A stretch of 25,068 bases of DNA from CADEFQ01 sp035433705 (lineage in GTDB: Bacteria > Pseudomonadota > Gammaproteobacteria > Steroidobacterales > Steroidobacteraceae), in contig DAORVK010000043.1 in NCBI GenBank assembly GCA_035433705.1, positions 1-25,068 on the forward strand, in the 5' to 3' direction. The notes under the pieces are model-generated. The model saw nothing but the letters and a program-made list of their open reading frames with translations, was not told the DNA's origin and did no database searches. Shown here one piece after another: positions 8,446 to 15,402 of the stretch. Position 1 is the stretch's first letter. Each line of letters opens with the position of its first letter. The translations under genes were made by a program, and so were the position numbers.

Positions 8446-9213
8446 TCAATGCCGGTCCGCGGCCCCGAGCGTGAGGACCTCGACGCCGCTTTCCGTGACG
8501 AGCACGGTGTGCTCCCACTGCGCGGAGAGCGAATGATCCTTCGTCACGACGGTCCATCCGTCCTTGAGGACTGCGACGTGGCGCTTGCCGGCGTTCACCA
8601 TCGGTTCGATGGTGAAGGTCATGCCGGGCTTCAGTTCGAGTCCGGTGCCAGCCTCGCCGTAATGCAGCACCTGCGGATCCTCGTGATACACACGTCCGAT
8701 GCCGTGGCCGCAGTATTCGCGCACCACCGAGAAGTTGCGCTCCTCGACAAAGCTCTGGATCGCGTGGCCGATGTCGCCGAGACGCGCGCCGGGGCGCACT
8801 GCGCCAATGCCTCGCCACATCGCCTCGAAGCAGGTTTCGGTGAGCCGTTGCGCCTGGATGCCGGGCTTGCCGACGAAGTACATGCGGCTCGTGTCGCCGT
8901 GAAAGCCGTCGCGGATCACGGTGACGTCGATATTGACGATGTCGCCCGCCTTCAGGCGCTTGTCGTTCGGGATGCCATGGCACACGACGTGGTTGACAGA
9001 CGTGCAGATCGTCTTCGGAAAGCCCCGGTAGTTGAGGTTTGCGGGCACGGTGCGCTGCACCCCGACGATGTAGTCGTGACAAATGCGGTCCAGGTCTTCC
9101 GTCGTCGCGCCGGCCTGCACGTGCTCCCCGATCATGTCGAGCACTTCCCCGGCGAGGCGGCCGGCCGTGCGCATCCTGTCCTTCTCTTCCGGGGTCTTGA
9201 TCGATACTGGCAT
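8446..9213 (-). CDS. map: Methionine aminopeptidase, type I
   Basis: Removes the initiator methionine from nascent proteins whose second residue is small. Length 255 residues (E. coli 264). All metal ligands of the pita-bread fold are present: D96 (NIDV), D107 (GDTSR), H170 (CGHGIGRVYHEDP), E203 (TIEPM) and E234 (QWEHTV). The substrate-binding H79 (VVCHG) is also present. There is no type II insertion and no N-terminal zinc-finger extension, so this is the ordinary bacterial type Ia form. The ATG at 9213 gives MPVSIKTPEEKDRMRTAG, which matches the family start. Its Shine-Dalgarno sequence is weak. It is the first gene of the minus-strand block and is divergent from rpsB, as in many gammaproteobacteria. 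Confidence 0.97.
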   Translation of the reverse strand: MPVSIKTPEEKDRMRTAGRLAGEVLDMIGEHVQAGATTEDLDRICHDYIVGVQRTVPANLNYRGFPKTICTSVNHVVCHGIPNDKRLKAGDIVNIDVTVIRDGFHGDTSRMYFVGKPGIQAQRLTETCFEAMWRGIGAVRPGARLGDIGHAIQSFVEERNFSVVREYCGHGIGRVYHEDPQVLHYGEAGTGLELKPGMTFTIEPMVNAGKRHVAVLKDGWTVVTKDHSLSAQWEHTVLVTESGVEVLTLGAADRH

Positions 9214-9239
9214 CAGCAGGCAGGGGAGGGTGTAAGGCG

Positions 9240-9268
9240 TTGTTTTCGCGGGAAACGCATGTTATAAA
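9240..9268 (+). promoter_or_regulatory. Sigma-70-type promoter for rpsB
   Basis: TTGTTT (9240-9245) and TATAAA (9263-9268) are separated by exactly 17 bases. They lie in an AT-rich island within otherwise GC-rich sequence, on the correct side of rpsB. The bases after the -10 (GCGCGGCC) form a GC-rich discriminator, typical of promoters repressed by ppGpp/DksA in stringent control. A start near 9275 would give a leader of about 124 bases. Predicted from sequence only. Confidence 0.6.
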
Positions 9269-9287
9269 GCGCGGCCTTTTTTGGCAA
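9261..9287 (-). promoter_or_regulatory. Possible opposing promoter for map
   Basis: On the minus strand TTGCCA (9287-9282) and TATAAC (9266-9261) are separated by 15 bases, a shorter spacing than ideal. The -10 overlaps the plus-strand -10 of the rpsB promoter, so one AT-rich segment could serve both directions. It is the only plausible sigma-70 element between map and rpsB that points towards map. Confidence 0.35.
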
Positions 9288-9398
9288 CGCAATCCACACG
9301 CGCAGCCAGTTCACTTCCGGTTGGGTGTTCCCGCGGGCGCAAGCCTCGCGGGGATGGCCGGAAGGGCGGCGCGGAGGCTTAACCCGACAGGAGTATTT
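9275..9398 (+). ncRNA. Structured rpsB mRNA leader, likely S2 autoregulatory element
   Basis: An outer 7-bp helix CTTCCGG (9314-9320) / CCGGAAG (9358-9364) encloses a second hairpin. That inner hairpin is CCCGCGGGC (9330-9338) with a GCAA tetraloop (9339-9342), GCC (9343-9345), a bulged T (9346) and CGCGGG (9347-9352). AAGCCTC (9341-9347) is also perfectly complementary to GAGGCTT (9374-9380), just before the AGGAG ribosome binding site (9389-9393). This allows a pseudoknot or an alternative fold. Feedback by S2 on rpsB-tsf through the rpsB leader is established in E. coli; applying it here is inference. The start base is estimated from the promoter. Confidence 0.65.
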
Positions 9399-10469
9399 AT
9401 GTCCGGCGTGTCCATGAGACAGATGCTGGAAGCGGGTGTCCATTTCGGACACCAGACCCGCTTCTGGAACCCGAAGATGGCTCCGTTCATCTTCGGCGAG
9501 CGCAACCGCATCCACATCATCAACCTCGAGAAGACCCAGCCACTCTACGAAGAGGCGGCGAGCTTCGTGAAGGGCGTCGTTTCCGACGGCGGCACCATAC
9601 TTTTCGTCGGCACGAAGCGATCGGCGCGCGATGCGATCCAGTCCGAAGCAGTGCGCTGCACGATGCCTTACGTCAACCAGCGCTGGCTCGGCGGCATGCT
9701 CACGAACTTCAAGACGATCCGGCAGTCGATCAAGCGGCTCGCCGATCTCAACGACATGCGCGAGAGCGGCGTCCTCGACAAGCGCGGCAAGAAGGAAGCG
9801 ACACAGCTGCGCCGGGAGATGGAAAAGCTCGAGCGCAGCCTCGGCGGCATCAAGGAGATGGAATCGCTCCCTGATGCGCTGTTCGTCGTCGACGTGGGCC
9901 ACGAGAACATCGCGATCCACGAAGCACGCAAGCTCGGCATTCCGGTGGTGGCGGTGGTCGACACCAACTGCTCGCCCGACGGCATCGATTTCGTGATTCC
10001 CGGCAACGACGACGCGATGCGCGCGATCCAGTTGTATGCGAGCGGCGTTGCAGAAGCGGTGCTCGAAGGCAAGGCGTCCGTGCCGCAGGTGTCGGTCGGC
10101 GAGGATGAATTCGTCGAACTCGACGCGGAAGGCAATCCGAAGAAGAAGGCCGGTCGCGGCCGTCGGCCGCACCCCCCCGCGGCGCGCGGCCGCAAGGCGC
10201 CGCCCGCTCGCCGCCGCCCGGCGGCCACGCCCGTCGCGCGCCCCGAGGCAACTGCTCCCGCAGCGGAGGGCAGCGTGGCCGCACCGGCGCCGGACCAGGC
10301 CGCAGTGGATCCCGCCGCGGTGGACCCGACCATCGAGGCGGCGATCGGCGAGGCCGAGGCCCTCGAGGGCGTCGTCCCGACAGACGACAGCGAACGCAGC
10401 GTGAGCGGCTCTGTGGCCCGCCGCCGTGCGCCGTCCGGTGGAGCGCGCCGTCCCGGCGCGAAGGGCTGA
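9399..10469 (+). CDS. rpsB: Small ribosomal subunit protein S2, with long C-terminal extension
   Basis: Component of the 30S subunit, needed to bind S1. The first roughly 245 residues match S2 throughout: MRQMLEAGVHFGHQTRFWNPKM, IHIINLEKT, RWLGGMLTNFKTIRQSIKRL, SLGGIKEM, DALFVVDVGHENIA and VDTNCSPDGIDFVIPGNDDA. The protein is 356 residues, against 241 in E. coli. The extra roughly 110 residues are low-complexity: a basic Pro/Arg/Ala part, an Ala/Pro part, an acidic part (PTIEAAIGEAEALEG) and a basic end (ARRRAPSGGARRPGAKG). This extension keeps G/C-rich third positions and ends 3 bases before tsf, so it appears truly coded, although a C7 tract lies at 10172-10178. The start ATG has AGGAG 5 bases upstream. 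It is the first gene of the long plus-strand run. Confidence 0.97.
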   Translation: MSGVSMRQMLEAGVHFGHQTRFWNPKMAPFIFGERNRIHIINLEKTQPLYEEAASFVKGVVSDGGTILFVGTKRSARDAIQSEAVRCTMPYVNQRWLGGMLTNFKTIRQSIKRLADLNDMRESGVLDKRGKKEATQLRREMEKLERSLGGIKEMESLPDALFVVDVGHENIAIHEARKLGIPVVAVVDTNCSPDGIDFVIPGNDDAMRAIQLYASGVAEAVLEGKASVPQVSVGEDEFVELDAEGNPKKKAGRGRRPHPPAARGRKAPPARRRPAATPVARPEATAPAAEGSVAAPAPDQAAVDPAAVDPTIEAAIGEAEALEGVVPTDDSERSVSGSVARRRAPSGGARRPGAKG

Positions 10470-10472
10470 GCC

Positions 10473-11378
10473 GTGAACGTCACTGCGGAAACCGTCAAGC
10501 AACTGCGCGAGCGTACCGGCGCCGGCATGATGGAGTGCAAGCGCGCGCTGGTTGAAACCGGCGGTGATCTCGACGCTGCCGCCGAGCTGATGCGCAAGCA
10601 GGGGCTGGCGAAGGCCGACAAGAAGGCCGCGCGCATCGCCGCCGAGGGCATGATCGTGATCGAGAAGTCGGCAGACAGTCGTGCCGCAGCGATGGTCGAG
10701 GTGAACTGCGAGACCGATTTCGTCGCACGCGAGCAGGATTTCGGCGGCTTCGCGGCCGACGTCGCGCGCGTTGCGCTCGCCGTGCGCGCCGTCTCGATCG
10801 AGGCGCTCCTCGCGGCGAAGCTGCCGTCGGGCGAGACGGTGGACGAGCGCCGTCGGGCGCTGATCGCGAAGATCGGCGAGAACATTTCCGTGCGACGCGT
10901 CGTGAGGGTCGAGGCGCAGGGGCAGCTCGGCGCCTACCTTCACGGCACGCGCATCGGTGCGCTGGTGGCGCTCGATGCGGGCGAGGCCGGCCTCGCGCGC
11001 GATCTGGCGATGCACGTCGCGGCAAGCAACCCGAAATACCTTTCGATTGCGCAGGTGCCGGCGGAGGAGATGGCGAAGGAGCGCGAGATCCTCACGGAGC
11101 AGGCGAAAGGCGACCCGAAGAACCAGGGCAAGCCGGACCACATCCTCGCGCAGATTGTCGAGGGCAAGGTGAGGAAGGCCTTGTCAGAGATCACGTTGCT
11201 CGGCCAGCCCTTCGTGCGTGACGACAAGGTCAGCGTGGAGAAGCTCCTCGCGGGCGCGAACGCAAAGCTCGCCACCTACGAGCGTTACGAGGTCGGAGCA
11301 GGCATCGAGAAGAAGCAGGACGATTTCGTCGCCGAAGTGATGGCCCAGGTGAAGGGCGCGGCGGGCGGCAAGCACTGA
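10473..11378 (+). CDS. tsf: Elongation factor Ts
   Basis: Guanine-nucleotide exchange factor for EF-Tu. Length 301 residues (E. coli 283). The N-terminal UBA-like domain reads TAETVKQLRERTGAGMMECKRALVETGGDLDAA. The exchange motif VNCETDFVA follows, with the TDF residues that contact EF-Tu. Later conserved blocks are IGENISVRRVV, AMHVAASNPKYL, LLGQPFV and YEVGAGIEKKQDDFVAEV. The start is a GTG only 3 bases after the rpsB stop, so translation is probably coupled to S2. No terminator or promoter fits between the two genes. Confidence 0.97.
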   Translation: MNVTAETVKQLRERTGAGMMECKRALVETGGDLDAAAELMRKQGLAKADKKAARIAAEGMIVIEKSADSRAAAMVEVNCETDFVAREQDFGGFAADVARVALAVRAVSIEALLAAKLPSGETVDERRRALIAKIGENISVRRVVRVEAQGQLGAYLHGTRIGALVALDAGEAGLARDLAMHVAASNPKYLSIAQVPAEEMAKEREILTEQAKGDPKNQGKPDHILAQIVEGKVRKALSEITLLGQPFVRDDKVSVEKLLAGANAKLATYERYEVGAGIEKKQDDFVAEVMAQVKGAAGGKH

Positions 11379-11389
11379 CAGCTACCAAC

Positions 11390-12121
11390 GTGACGACTTC
11401 CAGCGGCTCATCGCGCTACCGGCGCATCCTCGTCAAACTCTCTGGCGAGGCCCTGCTTGGTGCGGCGGACTACGGCATCGACCCGGTGATGCTGAAGCGC
11501 ATCGCACTGGAGATCCGGGATATCGCCGCGCTCGGTGTGCAGGTGGCGGTCGTGATCGGCGGTGGCAACATTTTTCGCGGTGCCGGCCTCGCGCGTGCGG
11601 GCATGGATCGCGTGACCGCCGACCAGATGGGCATGCTCGCCACCGTGATGAATTCGCTCGCGCTGCAGGACGCGCTCGAGAGCATCGACATGCACGCGCG
11701 CGTGCAGAGCGCGATCCGCGTCAATGAGGTCTGCGAGGATTTCATCCGCCGCCGGGCGGTGCGCCACCTCGAAAAGGGGCGGATCGTGATTTTCGCGGGT
11801 GGCACCGGCAATCCCTTCTTCACGACCGACACCGCAGCTTCGCTGCGTGCGATCGAGATCGAAGCGGACGTGCTGCTGAAGGCTACCAAGGTAAACGGCA
11901 TCTATTCCGACGATCCGGTGCAGAATCCCGGGGCGACGCGCTACGCACGCCTCACCTTCGACCGGGTGCTCGCGGAGCGCCTGAACGTGATGGACGCCAC
12001 CGCGATCGTGATGTGCCGCGACAACGGCTTGCCTTTGCAGGTGTTCAATCTCAACAATGCCGGCGACCTGATGCGAATCGTGTGCGGCGAGGACGTCGGC
12101 ACGGTAGTGACGAACGACTGA
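11390..12121 (+). CDS. pyrH: Uridylate kinase
   Basis: Bacterial UMP kinase of the amino-acid-kinase fold: UMP + ATP to UDP + ADP in pyrimidine supply; usually a hexamer activated by GTP and inhibited by UTP. Length 243 residues (E. coli 241). Visible motifs are ILVKLSGEALLG near the N-terminus, VVIGGGNIFRG, the MGMLATVMNSLALQDAL helix, FAGGTGNPFFTTDTAASLRA and the ATKVNGIYSDDP loop. The start is a GTG at 11390, 11 bases after tsf, with no clear Shine-Dalgarno sequence. It gives an N-terminus of the same length as in E. coli. Translation probably relies on coupling to tsf. Confidence 0.96.
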   Translation: MTTSSGSSRYRRILVKLSGEALLGAADYGIDPVMLKRIALEIRDIAALGVQVAVVIGGGNIFRGAGLARAGMDRVTADQMGMLATVMNSLALQDALESIDMHARVQSAIRVNEVCEDFIRRRAVRHLEKGRIVIFAGGTGNPFFTTDTAASLRAIEIEADVLLKATKVNGIYSDDPVQNPGATRYARLTFDRVLAERLNVMDATAIVMCRDNGLPLQVFNLNNAGDLMRIVCGEDVGTVVTND

Positions 12122-12135
12122 CACGGAGGGCCGGT

Positions 12136-12693
12136 ATGCTCGAAGACCTCAAGAAAGACGCTGTCACGCGCATGACGAAATGCGTGCAGACCTTCCAGGC
12201 CGACCTGCGCAAGCTTCGCACCGGCCGCGCCCATCCGAGCCTGGTCGAGCATCTGAAAGTCGACTACTACGGCTCCGATGTGCCGCTATCGCAGGTCGCG
12301 AACATCACGATCGAGGACGCGCGCACCATCGCGATCACGCCCTGGGAGAAGACCATGGTGCCAGTGATCGAGAAGGCGATCCACAAGTCCGATCTTGGGC
12401 TCACGCCCATGTCGGCGGGTACCGTGATCCGCGTACCGCTGCCGCCGCTCACCGAGGAGCGCCGGCGCGACATCACGAAAGTGGTGCGTCAGGACGCCGA
12501 GAACGGGCGCGTCGCCGTGCGCAACGTGCGCCGCGACGTGCTCGCGGACGCCAAGGAGTTGCTGAAGGAAAAGCTGATCACGCAGGACGACGAGAAGCGC
12601 GCCGAGGTGGAGATCCAGAAGCTCACCGACAGGCACGTGGCGGATATCGACCAGCAACTCGCCGCCAAGGAAAAAGAGATCATGCAAGTCTAG
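12136..12693 (+). CDS. frr: Ribosome recycling factor
   Basis: RRF splits post-termination ribosomes together with EF-G. Length 185 residues, the same as E. coli. Recognised blocks include FQADLRKLRTGRAHPSLVEHLKVDYYGS, the TITPWEK-like IAITPWEK, SDLGLTPMSAGTVIRVPLPPLTEERR and VRNVRRDVLADAKELLKE. The long three-helix bundle frames the small beta domain as usual. The ATG at 12136 has GGAGG 6 bases upstream and lies 14 bases after pyrH; the open frame further upstream overlaps pyrH and is not RRF. Confidence 0.97.
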   Translation: MLEDLKKDAVTRMTKCVQTFQADLRKLRTGRAHPSLVEHLKVDYYGSDVPLSQVANITIEDARTIAITPWEKTMVPVIEKAIHKSDLGLTPMSAGTVIRVPLPPLTEERRRDITKVVRQDAENGRVAVRNVRRDVLADAKELLKEKLITQDDEKRAEVEIQKLTDRHVADIDQQLAAKEKEIMQV

Positions 12694-12708
12694 GTCCGGG
12701 GAAGCTGC

Positions 12709-13443
12709 GTGAGCGCGACGTTGCCACGGCACGTGGCGATCATCATGGATGGCAACGGCCGCTGGGCGCAACAGCGCGGACTGGCGCGGCACGCTGGTCA
12801 CAAGGCAGGCATCCCGGTGGTGCGCATGTGTGTCGAAGAGTGTGTGCGGCGCGGGGTCAGCGCCCTCACGCTCTTTGCCTTCAGCAGCGAAAACTGGCGC
12901 AGGCCGCAGGCCGAGGTCTCGAACCTGATGACCCTCTTCGTCGATGCGCTCGAGCGCGAAGTGGCCGATCTGCACGCGAACGGCGTGCGCCTTGCCGTCG
13001 TCGGCGATCGTCATGCGCTCGGCGTGCGCCTGCAGGCGCGCGTGGCGGAGGCGGAGCGTCACACGGCCGGCAACACCCGTCTCAAGTTGCAGATAGCGAT
13101 GAGTTACGGCGGCCGCTGGGACATTGTCCAGGCGGCGCGCAAGCTCGCGGCGGCCGTGGCGTCGGGGGCCCTTCGGGCAGGCGACATCGACGAGGCGCGC
13201 TTCGGCGCCGAGCTGGCGCTCCGTGATCTGCCGGACCCTGACCTGTTCATCCGTACCGGCGGCGAGCACCGCATCAGCAATTTTCTGCTGTGGAACCTGG
13301 CGTACTCCGAGCTCTGGTTCACCGATGTGCTGTGGCCCGATTTCAACGTCGCCGCGCTCGAGAGTGCGCTCACGTGTTTCGCGAGTCGCGAGCGCCGCTA
13401 TGGCCTCACGGCCGCGCAGCGGCGCGAGGCTGATCGTGCTTGA
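12709..13443 (+). CDS. uppS: Undecaprenyl diphosphate synthase (cis-prenyltransferase)
   Basis: Condenses eight isopentenyl diphosphates onto farnesyl diphosphate to make the C55 carrier for peptidoglycan and O-antigen. Length 244 residues (E. coli 253). The signature HVAIIMDGNGRWA carries the metal-binding D14. Further conserved parts are GHKAG, TLFAFSSENWRRP, AMSYGGRWDIVQA and PDLFIRTGGEHRISNFLLWNLAYSELWFTDVLWPDF. The start is a GTG 15 bases after frr, preceded by GGGGAAG. The 3' end overlaps cdsA by 8 bases. Confidence 0.96.
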   Translation: MSATLPRHVAIIMDGNGRWAQQRGLARHAGHKAGIPVVRMCVEECVRRGVSALTLFAFSSENWRRPQAEVSNLMTLFVDALEREVADLHANGVRLAVVGDRHALGVRLQARVAEAERHTAGNTRLKLQIAMSYGGRWDIVQAARKLAAAVASGALRAGDIDEARFGAELALRDLPDPDLFIRTGGEHRISNFLLWNLAYSELWFTDVLWPDFNVAALESALTCFASRERRYGLTAAQRREADRA

Positions 13444-14245
13444 GGAGCGCATCCGGACGGCGCTCGTGCTGGGCGTGGTGCTCGTGGTCGTGCTGTTCGC
13501 GCTGCCGGTCTGGGCAACGCTCCTCGTGATCACTGTCGCCATTCTCGCGGGCGCATGGGAATGGTCGGCGTTCATCGGCGTTGACGGGCGGGTGGCGGGT
13601 GGCGCGCGGGCCGCGTACGTCGCCCTCGTGGCGGTGGCGCTCGCGGCGCTGTCGCTGCCACGACCACCGCTCGTGGCGGATTACGCCGTGCTCGCCCTCG
13701 CGATCGGGTGGTGGGTCGTGGCCTTTCTCTGGGTGGTGCTCGCGCCCGGTGCGGCGCCCCGGCCAGCCGGTGCGCTTGCGGGCCTGCTCACCCTCGTCCC
13801 GGCCTGGTTCTCGCTGGTGCATCTGCGCCTCGATTTCGCAGCGGGCGCCGAGTGGCTGCTTTTTCTGTTGATTCTGGTGACAGCGACCGATTCGGGCGCC
13901 TACTTCACCGGTCGCCGGTTCGGCCGGGTCAAGCTCGCGCCGCGCGTGTCGCCCGGCAAGACCTGGGAAGGCGTCATCGGCGGGTTCGCCGCCGGCTGTC
14001 TTGCGGCCTGGGCCGGCGCGGGCTGGTTCCACCTGCCGGTGCTGCCGTTCCTGCTGCTCGCCGTGACGGTCATCGTCTTTTCGATTGTCGGCGACCTCAC
14101 CGAGAGCCTGTTGAAGCGCCGTGCGGGCGTGAAGGACAGCGGCGCGCTCTTTCCCGGGCATGGCGGGATGCTCGACAGGATCGACAGCCTCACTGCAGCC
14201 GCGCCCGTGCTGCTGGCCGGCCTGCAGGTATTGGGCGTGACATGA
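13436..14245 (+). CDS. cdsA: Phosphatidate cytidylyltransferase
   Basis: Inner-membrane enzyme making CDP-diacylglycerol from phosphatidic acid and CTP, the branch point for all phospholipids. It has 269 residues (E. coli 285) with about eight hydrophobic segments. It holds a complete CdsA signature near the end: SLLKRRAGVKDSGALFPGHGG followed by MLDRID. The inner motif TDSGAYFTGRRFGRVKLAPRVSPGKTWEG is also typical. I chose the GTG giving MLEERIRTALVLG, which aligns with the start of E. coli CdsA. It overlaps the uppS end by 8 bases. The frame is open far upstream only as a shadow over uppS. Its stop overlaps the dxr start as ATGA. Confidence 0.94.
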   Translation: MLEERIRTALVLGVVLVVVLFALPVWATLLVITVAILAGAWEWSAFIGVDGRVAGGARAAYVALVAVALAALSLPRPPLVADYAVLALAIGWWVVAFLWVVLAPGAAPRPAGALAGLLTLVPAWFSLVHLRLDFAAGAEWLLFLLILVTATDSGAYFTGRRFGRVKLAPRVSPGKTWEGVIGGFAAGCLAAWAGAGWFHLPVLPFLLLAVTVIVFSIVGDLTESLLKRRAGVKDSGALFPGHGGMLDRIDSLTAAAPVLLAGLQVLGVT

Positions 14246-15402
14246 AGGGCCTCGCCATACTCGGCTCCACCGGCTCTGTCGGGGAGAGCACGCTCGACGT
14301 CGTCGCGCGCCACCCCGGGAAGTTCCGCGTGGTCGCGCTCGGCGCGCAGCGCAGCGCAGCGCGTCTCGCGGAGCAGGCACTGCGCTTTCGGCCTGACGTG
14401 GTCGCGCTGGCGGAGCCCGACGCGGCGCGCGAGCTCGGCGCGACGCTTGCGCGTGCGGGCGCGACCACGCGCGTCGTCACCGGCGAGGTTGCGATGGTCG
14501 AGCTTGCGACGCTGCCGGCCGTCGACTATGTGATGGCGGCCATCGTGGGCGCGGCGGGCCTGCCCTCGACGCTCGCCGCGGCCAGGGCCGGCAAGCGCGT
14601 ACTGCTCGCCAACAAGGAGTCGCTCGTCATGGCGGGGCCGCTCCTCATGCGCGCGGTCGAGGAGGGCGGGGCGCAGCTCATTCCGATCGACAGCGAGCAC
14701 AACGCGATTTTCCAGTGTCTGCCGCACCACGCGCAGTCCCGCGTCGGTGTCCGGCGCGTGGTGCTGACCGCGTCCGGCGGACCATTTCGCGCACTTTCGC
14801 GGGAAGCGCTCGCGCGTGTCACGCCCGAGGAAGCCTGCGCGCATCCGGTGTGGGCGATGGGGCGCAAGATCTCGGTCGATTCCGCGACGCTGATGAACAA
14901 GGGCCTCGAGTTCATTGAGGCCTGCCACCTCTTCGGGCTCTCACCTTCCCAGGTGGACGTGGTGCTGCATCCGCAGAGCGTCGTGCATTCTCTCGTCGAG
15001 TACGAGGACGGTTCGATGCTCGCGCAGCTTGGCGCTCCCGACATGCGCACGCCGATCGCCTGCGCGCTCGCGTGGCCGGACCGGATGGCATCCGGTGTAG
15101 AATTCCTCGATCTCGTGAAAGTGGCGAGGCTCGACTTCGGTCGGCCGGACCTCGAACGCTTCCCCTGCCTTGCGCTCGGGCAGGCGGCGGCGCAGGCCGG
15201 CGGACTTGTGCCGGCGGTCGTCAACGCGGCGAACGAGGTGGCGGTGGCGGGTTTCCTCGCAGGACGACTGAACTTTACGGGCATTCCCAAGGTCATTGAA
15301 GCGGTCATGACAAAGGCGACAACGGGGCCGATCGGCACCATCGACGACGTGCTGTGCGCCGACCGCGAAGCGCGTGCGCTGACCCGCGAGCAACTCGCGT
15401 GA
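14242..15402 (+). CDS. dxr: 1-deoxy-D-xylulose 5-phosphate reductoisomerase
   Basis: Converts DXP to MEP with NADPH, the committed step of the non-mevalonate isoprenoid pathway that supplies UppS. Length 386 residues (E. coli 398). The NADPH motif GSTGSVGESTLDVV is at the N-terminus, followed by ANKESLVMAG. The metal-binding residues D150 and E152 lie in IPIDSEHNAIFQCL and E223 in MNKGLEFIEA. The flexible active-site loop is represented by HPVWAMG. ATG at 14242 overlaps the cdsA stop (ATGA), and the stop overlaps the GTG of rseP. Its place after cdsA rather than directly after frr follows the Pseudomonas order. Confidence 0.97.
   Translation: MKGLAILGSTGSVGESTLDVVARHPGKFRVVALGAQRSAARLAEQALRFRPDVVALAEPDAARELGATLARAGATTRVVTGEVAMVELATLPAVDYVMAAIVGAAGLPSTLAAARAGKRVLLANKESLVMAGPLLMRAVEEGGAQLIPIDSEHNAIFQCLPHHAQSRVGVRRVVLTASGGPFRALSREALARVTPEEACAHPVWAMGRKISVDSATLMNKGLEFIEACHLFGLSPSQVDVVLHPQSVVHSLVEYEDGSMLAQLGAPDMRTPIACALAWPDRMASGVEFLDLVKVARLDFGRPDLERFPCLALGQAAAQAGGLVPAVVNAANEVAVAGFLAGRLNFTGIPKVIEAVMTKATTGPIGTIDDVLCADREARALTREQLA

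Noticed and set aside
9240..9398. In-frame N-terminal extension of S2 from a TTG at 9240
   Set aside because: S2 starts at MSGVSMRQ by family alignment with a good Shine-Dalgarno sequence. The upstream part overlaps the promoter and structured leader.
10172..10178. C7 tract in rpsB as a possible frameshift error
   Set aside because: The frame after it stays open, keeps G/C third positions, and ends exactly 3 bases before the tsf start. The other frames give Arg-rich nonsense. Kept as a check on the tail, not as a pseudogene.
9213..11141. A 642-codon open frame on the minus strand opposite rpsB and tsf
   Set aside because: Both rpsB and tsf are certain on the plus strand. The antisense product is His/Arg/Asp-rich and unlike any family I know.
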